Shown: positions 1 to 9,256 of the stretch, one piece after another
How positions within the stretch are numbered: the first letter of the stretch is position 1
How the letters are laid out: the number at the start of each line of letters is the position of its first letter
Source of the DNA: Palsa-504 sp963789225
Lineage (GTDB): Bacteria; Actinomycetota; Actinomycetes; Streptosporangiales; Streptosporangiaceae
Length of the DNA stretch: 64,000 bases
Reading direction: 5' to 3'
Assembly (NCBI GenBank): GCA_963789225.1
Contig: CAWBKD010000004.1
Location: 44,986-108,985, forward strand
Notes under the pieces: model-generated
Databases searched by the model: none
Seen by the model: the letters and a program-made list of their open reading frames with translations, nothing else
What the model was told of the DNA's origin: nothing
Position numbers and translations under genes: made by a program

Positions 1-257
1 ACGAACTCCTGGGTCACGACCGCCACGCGCCTCGCGGCATCGCGTGGCCTCATCGCCAGCAGGTCCGCGCCGTCCAGGAGCACGCGCCCGGCCGACGGCG
101 GGTGAACCCGGTAGATGGCCTTGAGGATCGTCGACTTCCCGCTCCCGTTGGGCCCGAGCAGCCCCACGAACTGGCCGTCTCCGACCGTGATGTCGATGTC
201 GGTCACGATGCGCCGCCCGGCGATGTCCACGCACACGCCCTCTAGCCGCAGGCTCAC
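1..257 (-). CDS. ABC transporter ATP-binding protein (BtuD/FecE-like), partial
   Basis: The reading frame runs off the window edge; only the first 85 codons are present. They encode an ABC ATPase N-terminus with a Walker A motif, GPNGSGKST, near residue 36, preceded by the usual first beta strands. The GTG start overlaps the stop of the upstream permease gene in a GTGA arrangement, so the two are translationally coupled. The ATPase should power the membrane permease for uptake of a corrinoid or an iron chelate; the cobalamin riboswitch upstream of the permease favours corrinoid or cobinamide. The D-loop, signature motif and Walker B lie outside the window. Confidence 0.9.
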   Translation of the reverse strand, partial: MSLRLEGVCVDIAGRRIVTDIDITVGDGQFVGLLGPNGSGKSTILKAIYRVHPPSAGRVLLDGADLLAMRPRDAARRVAVVTQEF

Positions 258-1375
258 TGCGTAGACCCGTACATGTAGGGGCGCCGGCGGATGAGGAAGA
301 TCAGCGTGGGCGCGCCGATGAACGCGGTGATGACCCCGATCGGCATTTCCTGCGGGGCGACGATGGTCCGGGCCAGCAGGTCGCCGAGGACCATGAACGA
401 GGCGCCGAACAAGACCCCGACGGGCAGCACCCGCCGGTGATCGGATCCGACCACGAGGCGGACGATGTGGGGTACGACCAGGCCGACGAACCCGATGATC
501 CCGCTGACCGCGACCGCGACGCCGGCCAGCAATGAGGTGGCGAAGAACAGGTTCCGCCGCAGCCGCGCCACGTCAACGCCCAGGGACGCCGCAGGCTCGG
601 CGCCCATCGCTAGCGCGTTCAGCGACCGGCCCTGCGCCAGCAGGTACACCATGACCGCGGCCAGGGCGATCACCGGGATGGGCAGCTGGTTCCAGTTGGC
701 CAGCCCGAACGAGCCCATCAGCCAGAACAGCACCAACTGGGTCGCCTGCGGGTTGCCGCGGAAGATCAGGAAGCTCGTCACCGACTCGAACATCGCCGAA
801 AGCACCACGCCGCACAGGATCAGCTGGGTCGGGGCGAGCTGCCGGCCCTTCCGCGACACCAGGAACACCGCTGCCATCGCCACCAAGGCTCCCAGCACGC
901 TGCCCACCGAGATCGCCCAGATCCCCAGCGACGCGAACGCCCCGAGCAGCAGGACCGCGGTCGCGCCGACGCTGGCGCCTGATGACACGCCGAGCAGGAA
1001 CGGGTCGGCCAGCGCGTTGCGCACCAGCACCTGCACGACCGACCCAGCGGTGGTCAGGGCCGCGCCGACGACGGCGGCCAGCAGCACGCGAGGCAGCCGG
1101 ATCTGCCAGACGATGATGCCGGCCACGGTGTTATCCGCGTGGCCGGACAACTGGCTGGCGACTACGTGCCACACTGCACCGGGGCTGAGTGGCACAGAGC
1201 CGATGCCCACCCCGGCCGTCATCGTGATCAGCAGCAGCACCGCGCATGCGCCCAGCACGAGCGGCAGCGGGATCCGGTCCCGGCGCCGGCCAGCCGGCCG
1301 CGCGGGTCCCTGTCGGCCCGGCGATGAGGGGGTAGCAGTGCCCTGGGCAGCCTGGGTATCTGCCAGGTCATCCAT
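254..1375 (-). CDS. FecCD/BtuC-family ABC transporter permease
   Basis: This 373-residue protein has a hydrophilic, Pro/Arg-rich N-terminus of about 35 residues, then about nine to ten hydrophobic segments. It carries the family features ending in GIIGFVGLVVPHIVR and a C-terminal GAPTLIFLIRRR. The FecCD family moves cobalamin, siderophores or haem from a binding lipoprotein through the membrane, powered by a partner ATPase, here encoded immediately downstream. A cobalamin riboswitch in the leader implies B12-repressed expression and so corrinoid uptake (BtuC-like). The substrate-binding protein is not in the window and may follow the ATPase. Substrate is inferred from the riboswitch, not from the protein. 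Confidence 0.9.
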   Translation of the reverse strand: MDDLADTQAAQGTATPSSPGRQGPARPAGRRRDRIPLPLVLGACAVLLLITMTAGVGIGSVPLSPGAVWHVVASQLSGHADNTVAGIIVWQIRLPRVLLAAVVGAALTTAGSVVQVLVRNALADPFLLGVSSGASVGATAVLLLGAFASLGIWAISVGSVLGALVAMAAVFLVSRKGRQLAPTQLILCGVVLSAMFESVTSFLIFRGNPQATQLVLFWLMGSFGLANWNQLPIPVIALAAVMVYLLAQGRSLNALAMGAEPAASLGVDVARLRRNLFFATSLLAGVAVAVSGIIGFVGLVVPHIVRLVVGSDHRRVLPVGVLFGASFMVLGDLLARTIVAPQEMPIGVITAFIGAPTLIFLIRRRPYMYGSTQ

Positions 1376-1434
1376 GGCGCACCAGCATCCTCCGACAGCT
1401 CATGGAGGACGCGCGACCCGCCCTTCCTCCGAGG

Positions 1435-1580
1435 GCCACTTCGCTGGCCCAGACCAGGCGACCGGGCTCGCCCCCGAGGGGGACCACCGTTGCGGGACAG
1501 CGCCGGGATCTCACCGGACTTCGCTGGCTGGACACGCCCCGGCCGAAGCCGGGGCACCGCAACTGTAGGCCCCCGGCCAG
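1435..1580 (-). promoter_or_regulatory. Cobalamin riboswitch upstream of the BtuC-like permease
   Basis: On the minus strand the conserved core is visible: GTCCGGTGAGATCCCGG, then CTGTCCCGCAACGGTGG (about 1483-1505), a GC hairpin, and the B12-box-like GAGCCCGGTCGCCTGG (about 1455-1470). These match the order and wording of the AdoCbl riboswitch family. It ends about 60 bases before the permease start. Adenosylcobalamin binding would be expected to turn off expression of the importer. Outer stem boundaries are approximate. Confidence 0.85.
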
Positions 1581-1612
1581 CACACCGTCAAGGCTCATCA
1601 GATGATCAGGCT

Positions 1613-3004
1613 TCAGGTCGACGCGAGGCCGGCCTGGCGGTACTCGCGGGCGACGGCGGTGATGCGGGTGGCCGCGCCGGGCAGGCCGTTCCAGTGCGTG
1701 TGCAGGTAGGACGCGTGCACCCGGCCGCGCACGAAACCCTCGGTGACGGCCGAGCCGGCCGCCACCCAATGCCACGCGTTGGCCTTGCCGTCCACGGACC
1801 GGACGGCTGTGCGATGGAACTCGTGGCCGTGGGCGCGAGTCCCGGCCGGCCCGAGCGGTGAGGAGGTGGCGGCCACGGCGTCGCGGTACCCGAGCGTGAG
1901 CTGGCCGGTCATCACGGCGTCGGCCTCGAGGACCCCGCACATCGGGTGCCCGTCGAGCGACCGGGCCAGGTACAGCAGGCCGGCGCACTCGGCGATGACC
2001 GGCGCGCCCGCCCGGGCCAGCGCCGCGACCTCGGCTCGCAGGCTGGCGTTGGCCGACAGGTCCGCGGCATGCTCCTCGGGGAATCCGCCGCCGATGACCA
2101 GGCCGTGCACGTCGTCAGGGAGCTTCTCGTCCCGCAGCGGGTCGAAGGTCAGCACGTCCGCTCCGGCGGCGGTCAGCAGTTCGGGGTGCTCCGCGTAACC
2201 GAACGTGAAGGCCGCCCCGCCCGCGACCGCGATGCGCGTCCCGGTCGGAGTCACCATCGGTCGTTCGGTATCAGAAGGCGCGTCGGCGGTCTCCGGGAGT
2301 GCGCTGGCGGTCCCGGCCAGCCGGAGTACGGCCTCCAGGTCCACGCCGCCGGCGACGATCGCGGTCAGGGCCGCGACCGCGGCGCCCGCGTCGCCGCCCA
2401 GCTCGGCCGCTGGGACAAGCCCGAGGTGCCGGGACGGCACGGCGAGCTGCCCCAGGCGGCGGATCACGCCGAGGACCGGGACGCCGGCGGCGCCGGCCGC
2501 CTCGCGGAGCAACTGCTCGTGGTGGGCCGAGCCGACCCTATTGAAGATCACGCCGCCGATCCGGGCCCGCGGGTCGAAGGTCGCGAAGCCGTGCAGCAGG
2601 GCGGCGGCCGACGAGCTGACGCCGGCCGCGTCGACAACCAGCACGATGGGCGCGCCGAGCAGCCGTGCGACGTGCGCGGTGGACGCGAAGTCCCCCCGGC
2701 CGGACGCCCCGTCGAACAGGCCCATCACGCCCTCGATGACCGCGACGTCGGCCCGGGAGGGGGTGGTGGCCCCGTGGAGGAACATCGGCACGATCTGGTC
2801 CTCGCCGACCAGCCACGGGTCGAGGTTGCGGCCGGCGCGCCCGGCGGCGAGCGCGTGGTAGCCGGGGTCGATGTAGTCCGGGCCGACCTTGTGCGGCGAG
2901 ACGGCCAGGCCACGCTGGCGCAGCGCCCCGAGCAGGCCGGTGGCGACGGACGTCTTGCCGTGACCGCTGCCGGGAGCCGCGATGACGACGCGCGGCAGGT
3001 TCAC
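1613..3004 (-). CDS. cobB: Hydrogenobyrinic/cobyrinic acid a,c-diamide synthase CobB
   Basis: CobB amidates the a and c carboxylates of the corrin ring, using glutamine and ATP. The protein (about 463 residues) opens with the P-loop APGSGHGKTS at about residue 8. The KVGPDYIDPGYH segment of CobB/CobQ enzymes follows, then a class I-like glutamine amidotransferase domain with Cys near 340 (AECAGLLYL) and the HASYLHTHW histidine region near 435. I chose the GTG at 3004 because it overlaps the cobO stop (GTGA); a GTG one codon earlier is also possible, while a longer frame back to 3190 only overlaps cobO. Last gene of the riboswitch-led chelatase-cobO-cobB operon. Confidence 0.95.
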   Translation of the reverse strand: MNLPRVVIAAPGSGHGKTSVATGLLGALRQRGLAVSPHKVGPDYIDPGYHALAAGRAGRNLDPWLVGEDQIVPMFLHGATTPSRADVAVIEGVMGLFDGASGRGDFASTAHVARLLGAPIVLVVDAAGVSSSAAALLHGFATFDPRARIGGVIFNRVGSAHHEQLLREAAGAAGVPVLGVIRRLGQLAVPSRHLGLVPAAELGGDAGAAVAALTAIVAGGVDLEAVLRLAGTASALPETADAPSDTERPMVTPTGTRIAVAGGAAFTFGYAEHPELLTAAGADVLTFDPLRDEKLPDDVHGLVIGGGFPEEHAADLSANASLRAEVAALARAGAPVIAECAGLLYLARSLDGHPMCGVLEADAVMTGQLTLGYRDAVAATSSPLGPAGTRAHGHEFHRTAVRSVDGKANAWHWVAAGSAVTEGFVRGRVHASYLHTHWNGLPGAATRITAVAREYRQAGLAST

Positions 3005-3612
3005 CACTCGATGCCGCGCTGGCCCTTCTGGCCGGCGTCCATCGGGTGCTTGATCTTCGTCATCTCGACCACCAGGTCCGCGGCGTCGATCAGGTCCGGG
3101 TGCGCGTCCCGGCCGGTGATCACCACGTGCTGGTACCCGGGCCGGGCGGTGAGCGCGGCCACCACGTCGTCGACGTCGATCCAGCCCCATTTCATCGGGT
3201 ACGTGAACTCGTCCAGGACGTACATGGAGTAGCGCTCGGCGGCCAGGTCCCGCTTGATCTGCGCCCAGCCCTCGCGGGCGTTCGCGGCGTGGTCCTCGGG
3301 ATCACCGCGCTGGATCCACGACCAGCCCTCACCCATCTTGTGCCAGGCGACCTCCCCGCCCTCGCCGGTCTCCTCGTGCAGCCGGCCGAGCGCCCGGAAG
3401 GCGGCCTCCTCGCCGACGCGCCACTTCGCGCTCTTGACGAACTGGTAGACCCCGATACTCCAGCCCTGGTTCCAGGCGCGCAACGCCATGCCGAACGCCG
3501 CGGTGGACTTCCCCTTCATCGTGCCGGTGTGCACGATGAGCAAGGGCCGGTTCCTGCGCTGCCTGGTCGTCAGCCCGTCGTCGGGGACGGTCTCGGGTAC
3601 TCCCTGCGGCAT
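3001..3612 (-). CDS. cobO: Cob(I)yrinic acid a,c-diamide adenosyltransferase CobO (BtuR)
   Basis: CobO transfers the 5'-deoxyadenosyl group of ATP to the cobalt of a reduced corrinoid. The 203-residue protein has the CobA/CobO/BtuR P-loop variant GTMKGKST at residues 30-37, the following GVYQFVKS segment, and the conserved VLDEFTYPMKWGW stretch. It lies three bases after the chelatase ATPase gene and overlaps cobB. It is full length for the family, with a typical variable N-terminal tail of about 20 residues. Confidence 0.96.
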   Translation of the reverse strand: MPQGVPETVPDDGLTTRQRRNRPLLIVHTGTMKGKSTAAFGMALRAWNQGWSIGVYQFVKSAKWRVGEEAAFRALGRLHEETGEGGEVAWHKMGEGWSWIQRGDPEDHAANAREGWAQIKRDLAAERYSMYVLDEFTYPMKWGWIDVDDVVAALTARPGYQHVVITGRDAHPDLIDAADLVVEMTKIKHPMDAGQKGQRGIEW

Positions 3613-3615
3613 GGC

Positions 3616-5547
3616 TCAGGCCACCTCCCCGCGGACGGCCCGGGCTTCCCGGACGGCGCGGACCGAGCCCGCCAGCGCATCGACCGAGAGCTCGCCCAGG
3701 TGCAGGTATTCGGCGCCGAGGGCCTCGGCGAGGGCACTGGCCAGGTGCAGGCGGACCGGGCCTGCCTCGCAGTCGACGACGACGGCCGCGATGCCGTCGC
3801 GGCGCAGTCGCATGGCGGCCGCGTCCGGTTCGCCGCCCGCGGTGTGCCGGCCGTCGGTCACCAGGACCAGCAACGGCCGGCGGAGCGGGTCGCGCAGCCG
3901 CTCGCGGCACAGCGTGGCGTGGGCCTCGGTGAGCCCGGCGGCCAGCGGCGTCTGGCCCCCGGTCGGCATGTGCGCCAGCCTGCTCGCGGCGGCTTCGACC
4001 GAGGAGGTCGGCGGCAGCAGGACCTGCGCGCCAGCCCCGCGGAAGCAGATGAGGCCCACCTTGTCGCGGCGCTGGTAGGCGTCGAGCAGCAGCGAGAGCA
4101 CGGCGCCCTTGACCGCCTCCATCCGGCGGCGGGCCGCCATCGATCCGCTGGCGTCCACCACGAACAGGACCAGGTTGGACTCCCGTCCCTCGCGGCGGCG
4201 CTCGCGCAGGTCGTCGCGTTCCAGCACCAGGCCGGGTCCGGTCCGCCCGCGGCGGACCTGGTGCGGCGCGCTGGCCGCGAGGGTCGCGTTCAGGTGCACG
4301 TCCCGCGGCGCCGACTCCGGCCGGCGGGCGCCGACGGTCCGGCCGCCGTCGGTGTAGGCGCGCGAGCGGCGCCCCATGGTGCCGTGCCCCTTGCCTGGCA
4401 CCTCGAGCCGGCGCGCGCGGAAGGTCGCGCCGACGGGCGGGACCGAGTCCCGTTTCCCACCGGCGGGTCCGCCGTTGTCCCCGTGCTCGGGGCGGGGCGG
4501 CTGCGGGTCAGGGTCGTCGTCGGGCCCATCGCCCGGCTCGCCGCCGAGCGCCTCGTCCAGCTGCTGTTCGTCCAGGCCCGGGGGGTCGAAGGGATTACGG
4601 CGCCGACGGTGCGGGAGGGCCAGCCGGGCCGCGGCGCGGATGTCGTCGCGGGTGACGGCTTCGGCACCGCGCCAGGCCGCGTGCGCGGTGGCGGCCCTGG
4701 CGATCACGATGTCGGCCCGCAGGCCGTCCACGCCGAAGCCGGCGCAGACCGCCGCGATCTGCTCCAGGGCCGCGTCGTGGACGACGACGGCCGCCAGGCG
4801 CGCCCGCGCCGCGGCGATCGAGGCGGCGACCGCCGCCTCGTCGTCGGCGAACCGCGCCGCGACCGCCGCGGGGTCGGCGTCGAAGGCGATCCGCCTGCGC
4901 ACGACCTCGGCCCGGGTCGCCGGGTCGCGCGGCGCGGCCGCCTCGACGGTCAGGCCGAACCGGTCAAGCAACTGCGGCCGCAGCTCGCCTTCCTCGGGGT
5001 TCATGGTGCCGACCAGCAAGAACCTGGCCTCGTGCCGCACCGATACGCCGTCGCGCTCGACGTAGCTGGTCCCGAGGGCGGCCGCGTCGAGCAGCAAGTC
5101 CACGAGGTGGTCGTGCAGCAGGTTGACCTCGTCGACGTACAGGACGCCGCGGTGCGCCGCGGCGAGCAGTCCGGGCTGGAAGGACGTGACGCCCTCGGTG
5201 AGCGCACGCCCCACGTCCAGCGACCCGGTGAGCCGGTCCTCGGTGGCGCCGACCGGCAGCTCCACCAGCCTGGTCGGGCGCGGCTGCGCCGCGGCCCCGG
5301 CCGGGTGCGGGCCGTCCGGGCACTGCGGGTCGGGGGCCGCAGGCGAGCACGAGAAGCGGCAGCCCGCGATGACCTCGACCGGCGGCAAGACCGCCGTGAG
5401 CGCGCGCACCGCGGTCGACTTCGCGGTCCCCTTCTCCCCGCGCACGAGGACCCCGCCGATGGCCGGGGAGATCGCGTTGAGCACAAGCGCCAAGCGCATG
5501 TCGTCCATCGCGACGATGGCGCTGAACGGAAACTGGATCACGGCCAT
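3616..5547 (-). CDS. ChlI/ChlD-type cobaltochelatase ATPase-VWA fusion subunit
   Basis: The 643-residue protein joins an AAA+ ATPase domain to a von Willebrand A domain. Walker A is GEKGTAKST (37-45) and Walker B is VLYVDEVNLL. A Pro/Asp-rich linker follows, then a VWA domain with the MIDAS motif DASGS at 465-469. This layout is that of magnesium chelatase subunits I and D merged. Next to cobO, cobB and cobN it most likely forms the ATP-driven part of the aerobic cobaltochelatase and inserts cobalt with CobN, replacing CobS/CobT. First gene after the 5.6 kb cobalamin riboswitch. Confidence 0.9.
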   Translation of the reverse strand: MAVIQFPFSAIVAMDDMRLALVLNAISPAIGGVLVRGEKGTAKSTAVRALTAVLPPVEVIAGCRFSCSPAAPDPQCPDGPHPAGAAAQPRPTRLVELPVGATEDRLTGSLDVGRALTEGVTSFQPGLLAAAHRGVLYVDEVNLLHDHLVDLLLDAAALGTSYVERDGVSVRHEARFLLVGTMNPEEGELRPQLLDRFGLTVEAAAPRDPATRAEVVRRRIAFDADPAAVAARFADDEAAVAASIAAARARLAAVVVHDAALEQIAAVCAGFGVDGLRADIVIARAATAHAAWRGAEAVTRDDIRAAARLALPHRRRRNPFDPPGLDEQQLDEALGGEPGDGPDDDPDPQPPRPEHGDNGGPAGGKRDSVPPVGATFRARRLEVPGKGHGTMGRRSRAYTDGGRTVGARRPESAPRDVHLNATLAASAPHQVRRGRTGPGLVLERDDLRERRREGRESNLVLFVVDASGSMAARRRMEAVKGAVLSLLLDAYQRRDKVGLICFRGAGAQVLLPPTSSVEAAASRLAHMPTGGQTPLAAGLTEAHATLCRERLRDPLRRPLLVLVTDGRHTAGGEPDAAAMRLRRDGIAAVVVDCEAGPVRLHLASALAEALGAEYLHLGELSVDALAGSVRAVREARAVRGEVA

Positions 5548-5614
5548 AGCCCTTCACCCGGCGGGTATCCGCGCCCGCCGACAGCGACGACCGCCGGACG
5601 GTAGCCCGACGGCA

Positions 5615-5740
5615 CGGGTGCCGATGGCCTGACTTCCCGTTATGGCAACAGGTCACAGTGGCGGGACCGCCCCGGATTCGCACCGGTGTTCCTCGGCAGC
5701 CGTTCGCCCGCCATCCTCTCACAGCCGTGCGGCAGACTGT
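5615..5740 (-). promoter_or_regulatory. Cobalamin riboswitch upstream of chelatase-cobO-cobB
   Basis: Read on the minus strand, the segment shows a near-consensus AdoCbl riboswitch core. GGAACACCGGTGCGAATC is followed by CGGTCCCGCCACTGTGA (about 5650-5680) and then GGGAAGTCAGGCC (about 5627-5640). GC hairpin arms between 5548 and 5615 could form the expression platform before the ATG at 5547. This should repress cobalt insertion and late corrin genes when AdoCbl is plentiful. Its 5' part lies opposite the upstream region of the divergent cobL gene. Confidence 0.93.
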
Positions 5741-5745
5741 ACGGC

Positions 5746-6965
5746 GTGCGCTTCAAGACCGTCACGGTGGTCGGTATCGGGGCCGACGGGTGGGCCGGGT
5801 TGTCGCCGCGTTCGAAGGCCGCGATCGAGCAGGCCGGCGTGCTTGTCGGCGGCCCGCGGCAGCTCGCGCTGTTGCCGGAGGCCGTGGCCGGCGGCGGATT
5901 CCCCTGCCGAGCCCGCTGCAGCCCGGGCTGTCCGAGCTGGTCTGCGCATATGTCGGCACCGCGCAGGCCGATGCGACGCTGGTGGTGCTGGCCAGCGGTG
6001 ATCCGATGTTCTACGGCATCGGCGCCACCCTGGTCCGCCTCCTCGGGGCCGCGCAGGTCACCGTGCTGCCCCATCCGTCGTCGGTGTCGCTCGCCGCGGC
6101 CCGGCTCGGCTGGCCGCTGGACGACGTCGACGTGGTGAGCCTGGTCGGTCGCCCGCGAGAGCTGCTGCACCCGTTGCTCCAGCCGGGGCGGCGGGTACTC
6201 GCGCTCACCGCCGAGGCCACGGCGGCCGCCGACGTCCGCGCGCTCCTCGACGTGCGCGGTTTCGGCGGCAGCCAGGTCACGGTGCTCGCGGACCTGGGTG
6301 GCGAGCAGGAGGTCGTCGAGCCGGCCGACGGCCAGCCGCACGGCCGCCTGGCGATCGTCGCGATCGAGTGCAGGCTCGACGCCGGCACCGCGCCGCTGCC
6401 GCGCGTTCCCGGCCTCCCGGATGAGGCCTTCGAGCAAGACGGGCAGATCACCAAGCGCGAGATCCGCGCCCTCGCGCTGGCTGAGCTGGCCCCGGTCCCC
6501 GGTCAGCTGCTGTGGGACGTGGGCGCCGGCTCGGGCAGCATCGGGATCGAATGGATGCGCATCCACCCGGCGAGCCGCGCGATCGCGGTCGAGCCGCGCG
6601 CCGACCGCCGGGAGCGGATCGCCCGTAACGCCGCCGCGCTCGGCGTGCCAGGACTGGTCGTCGTGCCCGGCGCGGCCCCGGACGCGCTGTCCGGGCTGCC
6701 CCAGCCCGATGCGGTGTTCATCGGCGGTGGCGTCACCACCGGCGGGGTCGTGGCCGCGTGCTGGGACGCGCTCGCTGTGGGCGGCAGGCTGGTGGCGAAC
6801 GCGGTCACGCTCGAGGGCCAGGCGGTGTTGGCCGACTGGCGGCACCGCCTGGGTGGCACCCTGACCAGGATCGGGGTGGAGCGCGCCGACGCGCTGGGCA
6901 CCTTCACGACCTGGCGTCCCGCCCTGCCGGTCGTCCAGTGGTCGGTCCGAAAGGAGACTCCGTGA
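5746..6965 (+). CDS. cobL: Precorrin-6Y C5,15-methyltransferase (decarboxylating) CobL, frame-disrupted
   Basis: CobL methylates C5 and C15 of the corrin and decarboxylates the acetate at C12. The N-terminal tetrapyrrole methylase part starts at GTG 5746 (VTVVGIGADGW) and reads to the CCCC run at 5901-5904. From there the family sequence continues in another frame (PLPSPLQPGLSEL, then ASGDPMFYGIG). Adding one C restores a continuous CobL. The C-terminal half is a CbiT-like SAM methyltransferase with the glycine-rich WDVGAGSGSIGIEW. The stop overlaps the cobM start (GTGA). The break may be a sequencing indel; if real, the gene is inactive or needs frameshifting. Confidence 0.88.
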
Positions 6966-7747
6966 CCATCCATTTCGTCGGCGCGGGCCCCGGTGCCGCC
7001 GACCTGATCACCGTCCGGGCGCAGCGCCTGCTCTCGGAGTGCTCGGTGTGCCTGTACGCGGGCAGCCTCGTGCCCGCCGAGGTCCTCGCGCACTGCCCGC
7101 CGACGGCCCGGCTGATCGACACCGCCGACCTCACCCTCGACCAGATCACCGCGGCCCTGGTGGAGGCGGACGCCGCCGGGCTTGACGTGGTCCGGCTATG
7201 CTCCGGCGACCCGGCGGTGTTCAGCGCCGTCGCCGAGCAGGCCCGCCGGCTGGACCGGGCGGGCGTCGCCTACGACATCACCCCCGGCGTTCCGGCGTTC
7301 GGCGCGGCCGCGGCGGCCTTGCGCCGCGAGCTCACCGTCCCCGGGGTCGGCCAGACGGTCGTCCTGACCCGGATCGCGCACCGGGCCACGCCGATGCCGC
7401 CGGGCGAGGACCTGGCGAGCCTCGGCGCGACCGGCGCGACGCTGGTGCTGCACCTGGCCGTGCAGCGGATCGAGCAGGTCGTCGCCGAGCTGACGCCGCA
7501 CTACGGGCCGGACTGCCCCGCCGCCGTGGTCGCCTACGCCAGCCAGCCGAACGAAGTCATGCTGCGGGGCACGCTCGGCGACATCGCCGCGCAGGTGCTG
7601 GCCGCGTCCGTCAAGAGCACCGCGGTGATCATCGTGGGGAGGGTGCTGGCCGCGGAGGGGTTCCGCGACAGCCACCTCTACTCGTCAGCCCGGTCCCGGA
7701 CCTCTACTCCTGATCCCGATCCCGGCGGAGCAGGTAGGTATCCATGA
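6962..7747 (+). CDS. cobM: Precorrin-4 C11-methyltransferase CobM
   Basis: CobM methylates C11 of precorrin-4 using SAM. The GTG at 6962 overlaps the cobL stop and gives a 261-residue protein, normal for the family. It opens with IHFVGAGPGAADLITVRAQ and carries the SGDPAVFSAV and ITPGVPAFGAAAA motifs of the tetrapyrrole methylase fold, plus the CobM-typical CLYAGSLVP segment. The reading frame extends upstream inside cobL, but no family sequence precedes the chosen start. Its 3' end overlaps the convergent cobF by about 44 bases. Confidence 0.95.
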   Translation: MTIHFVGAGPGAADLITVRAQRLLSECSVCLYAGSLVPAEVLAHCPPTARLIDTADLTLDQITAALVEADAAGLDVVRLCSGDPAVFSAVAEQARRLDRAGVAYDITPGVPAFGAAAAALRRELTVPGVGQTVVLTRIAHRATPMPPGEDLASLGATGATLVLHLAVQRIEQVVAELTPHYGPDCPAAVVAYASQPNEVMLRGTLGDIAAQVLAASVKSTAVIIVGRVLAAEGFRDSHLYSSARSRTSTPDPDPGGAGRYP

Positions 7748-8484
7748 TCCAGCCGTGCTTGTTTCGCAGCTCGGCCCTGGCCGCGGTGATCTGCTCCGCC
7801 ACCTCGGCCAGCGGGCCGCGGATCAGGGTCTCGTCCGGCGTGCTGAGGTAGGCGCCCCAGAACACGGTGAGCTCCGGGTCGTCGAGTCCGGCCGCGGTGA
7901 AGCCGGAGTCGAGCATGACGACGGCGCTGTCAAGACCCGGGGGCAGCCCGCCGGCGATCCGGCGGGCGGGGGTGATGTGGATCGGCTCGCCGATCCGGTT
8001 CAGCGGGACGCGGTGCGCGGCCGCGAGCGCCTGCACGCTGGTGACGCCTGGGATCACCGTGTAGGTGAAGGTGACGGCGCCGCGGGCCAGGAGGCGGTCG
8101 ATAATCCGCAGCGTCGAGTCGTAGACCGATGGATCGCCCCAGACCAGGAACGCGCCCACGCCGTCGTCCCCGAGTTCGGCCGCGATCGCCGCCTCGATGA
8201 GCTCGGCGCGGGCCTCGTGCCAATCGGCCACCGCGCCTTGGTAGCCAGCGGAGGTCAGGTCCGGTGACCGGTCGCGCGGCGGCTCGGCGATCTCGACGAC
8301 ACGGTAAGCCCGGCCGCGCGACATGTCGGCGCAGGATCTCGTCGCGGGCCGCGTTCAGCCCGGACTTCGCGTCGCCCTTGTCGATCCGGAAGAAGACGTC
8401 CGTCCGGTTGAGGGCCTGCACGGCCTGGACCGTGATCTGGTCCGGGTGCCCGGGGCCCATGCCGACGACGAGCAGTTCACGCAT
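7704..8484 (-). CDS. cobF: Precorrin-6A synthase (deacetylating) CobF, frame-disrupted
   Basis: CobF methylates C1 and removes the acetyl group, a step of the aerobic pathway only. The start at ATG 8484 gives MRELLVVGMGPGHPDQITVQ and a following ADVFF-like segment (RTDVFFRIDKGDAK). That frame is lost at the GGG run near 8309-8311 (minus strand). The rest (AYRVVEIAEPPRDR, then VWGDPSVYDSTLRI and IPGVTSVQALAA) continues in a second frame. Dropping one G gives a single 259-residue CobF, the expected length. So there appears to be one extra base here. Convergent with cobM, and divergent from cobK with about 31 bases between. Confidence 0.88.
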
Positions 8485-8515
8485 CTGCCCAGTGTGCCGC
8501 ACTACCCTGAGCCGG

Positions 8516-9256
8516 GTGCGGATCCTGATCCTCGGCGGGACCGGCGAGGCCCGGGCGCTGGCCGCCGAGTTGGTGGCGGCGGGCGTCGACGTGCTCTCGT
8601 CGCTGGCGGGCCGGGTCGCGCAACCGCGGCTGCCCGAAGGGCCGGTCCGGGTGGGCGGGTTCGGTGGTGCCGAGGGCCTGGCGGCGTTCCTGCGCGCGGA
8701 GCGGATCACCGGCGTCATCGACGCAACCCACCCGTTTGCTGGCCAGATCACCGCCCACGCGACGCAGGCCGCCGCGGAGGCCGGGGTACCGCTGCTGGTC
8801 CTGCGCCGCCCGGAGTGGGCGGCCGCTCCCTCCTGGGACCTGGTCCCGGACATCGGCAGGGCGGCCGCGGCCGTGCGCGCCTGGCCGGGAGAGTCGGTGT
8901 TCCTCACCACCGGTCGCCGGGACCTGGACGTCTTCGCCGCAGATGACCGGCACCGCTTCCTGGTCCGGACCGTCGACCCGCCGGAAGGGCCGGTTCCGCC
9001 GCGCATGACGCTGGTGCTCGACCGCGGCCCGTACACAGTCGAGGGCGAGTCGGCGCTGATGCGCAGCCACGACGTCGGGCTCCTGGTCACCAAGAACAGC
9101 GGCGGGCCGATGACGGAGGCCAAGCTGCTCGCGGCCGCTTCCCTCGGCGTGCGGGTCGTCATGGTCGAGCGTCCGCCGCTGCCGGAGGGGAGCGTGGTGG
9201 TGACGACCGTCGCCGAGGCCGTCCGGTGGCTCAACCGGGGTAGCGGCGAGGAGTGA
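8516..9256 (+). CDS. cobK: Precorrin-6A reductase CobK
   Basis: CobK uses NADPH to reduce precorrin-6A to precorrin-6B. The 246-residue protein has the N-terminal ILILGGTGEARALA, the DATHPFAGQIT motif, the FLTTGRRDL segment and the C-terminal LLVTKNSGG followed by MTEAKL, all characteristic of CobK/CbiJ. The GTG at 8516 is chosen because family homology begins there; the open frame upstream runs through the opposite-strand cobF. The 3' end overlaps the convergent cobIJ end by 26 bases. Confidence 0.95.
   Translation: MRILILGGTGEARALAAELVAAGVDVLSSLAGRVAQPRLPEGPVRVGGFGGAEGLAAFLRAERITGVIDATHPFAGQITAHATQAAAEAGVPLLVLRRPEWAAAPSWDLVPDIGRAAAAVRAWPGESVFLTTGRRDLDVFAADDRHRFLVRTVDPPEGPVPPRMTLVLDRGPYTVEGESALMRSHDVGLLVTKNSGGPMTEAKLLAAASLGVRVVMVERPPLPEGSVVVTTVAEAVRWLNRGSGEE

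Noticed and set aside
3046..5604. Very long plus-strand open frame (852 codons) opposite the chelatase ATPase and cobO
   Set aside because: It is a shadow frame of GC-rich coding DNA: the minus-strand genes have clear families and motifs, and this translation has none.
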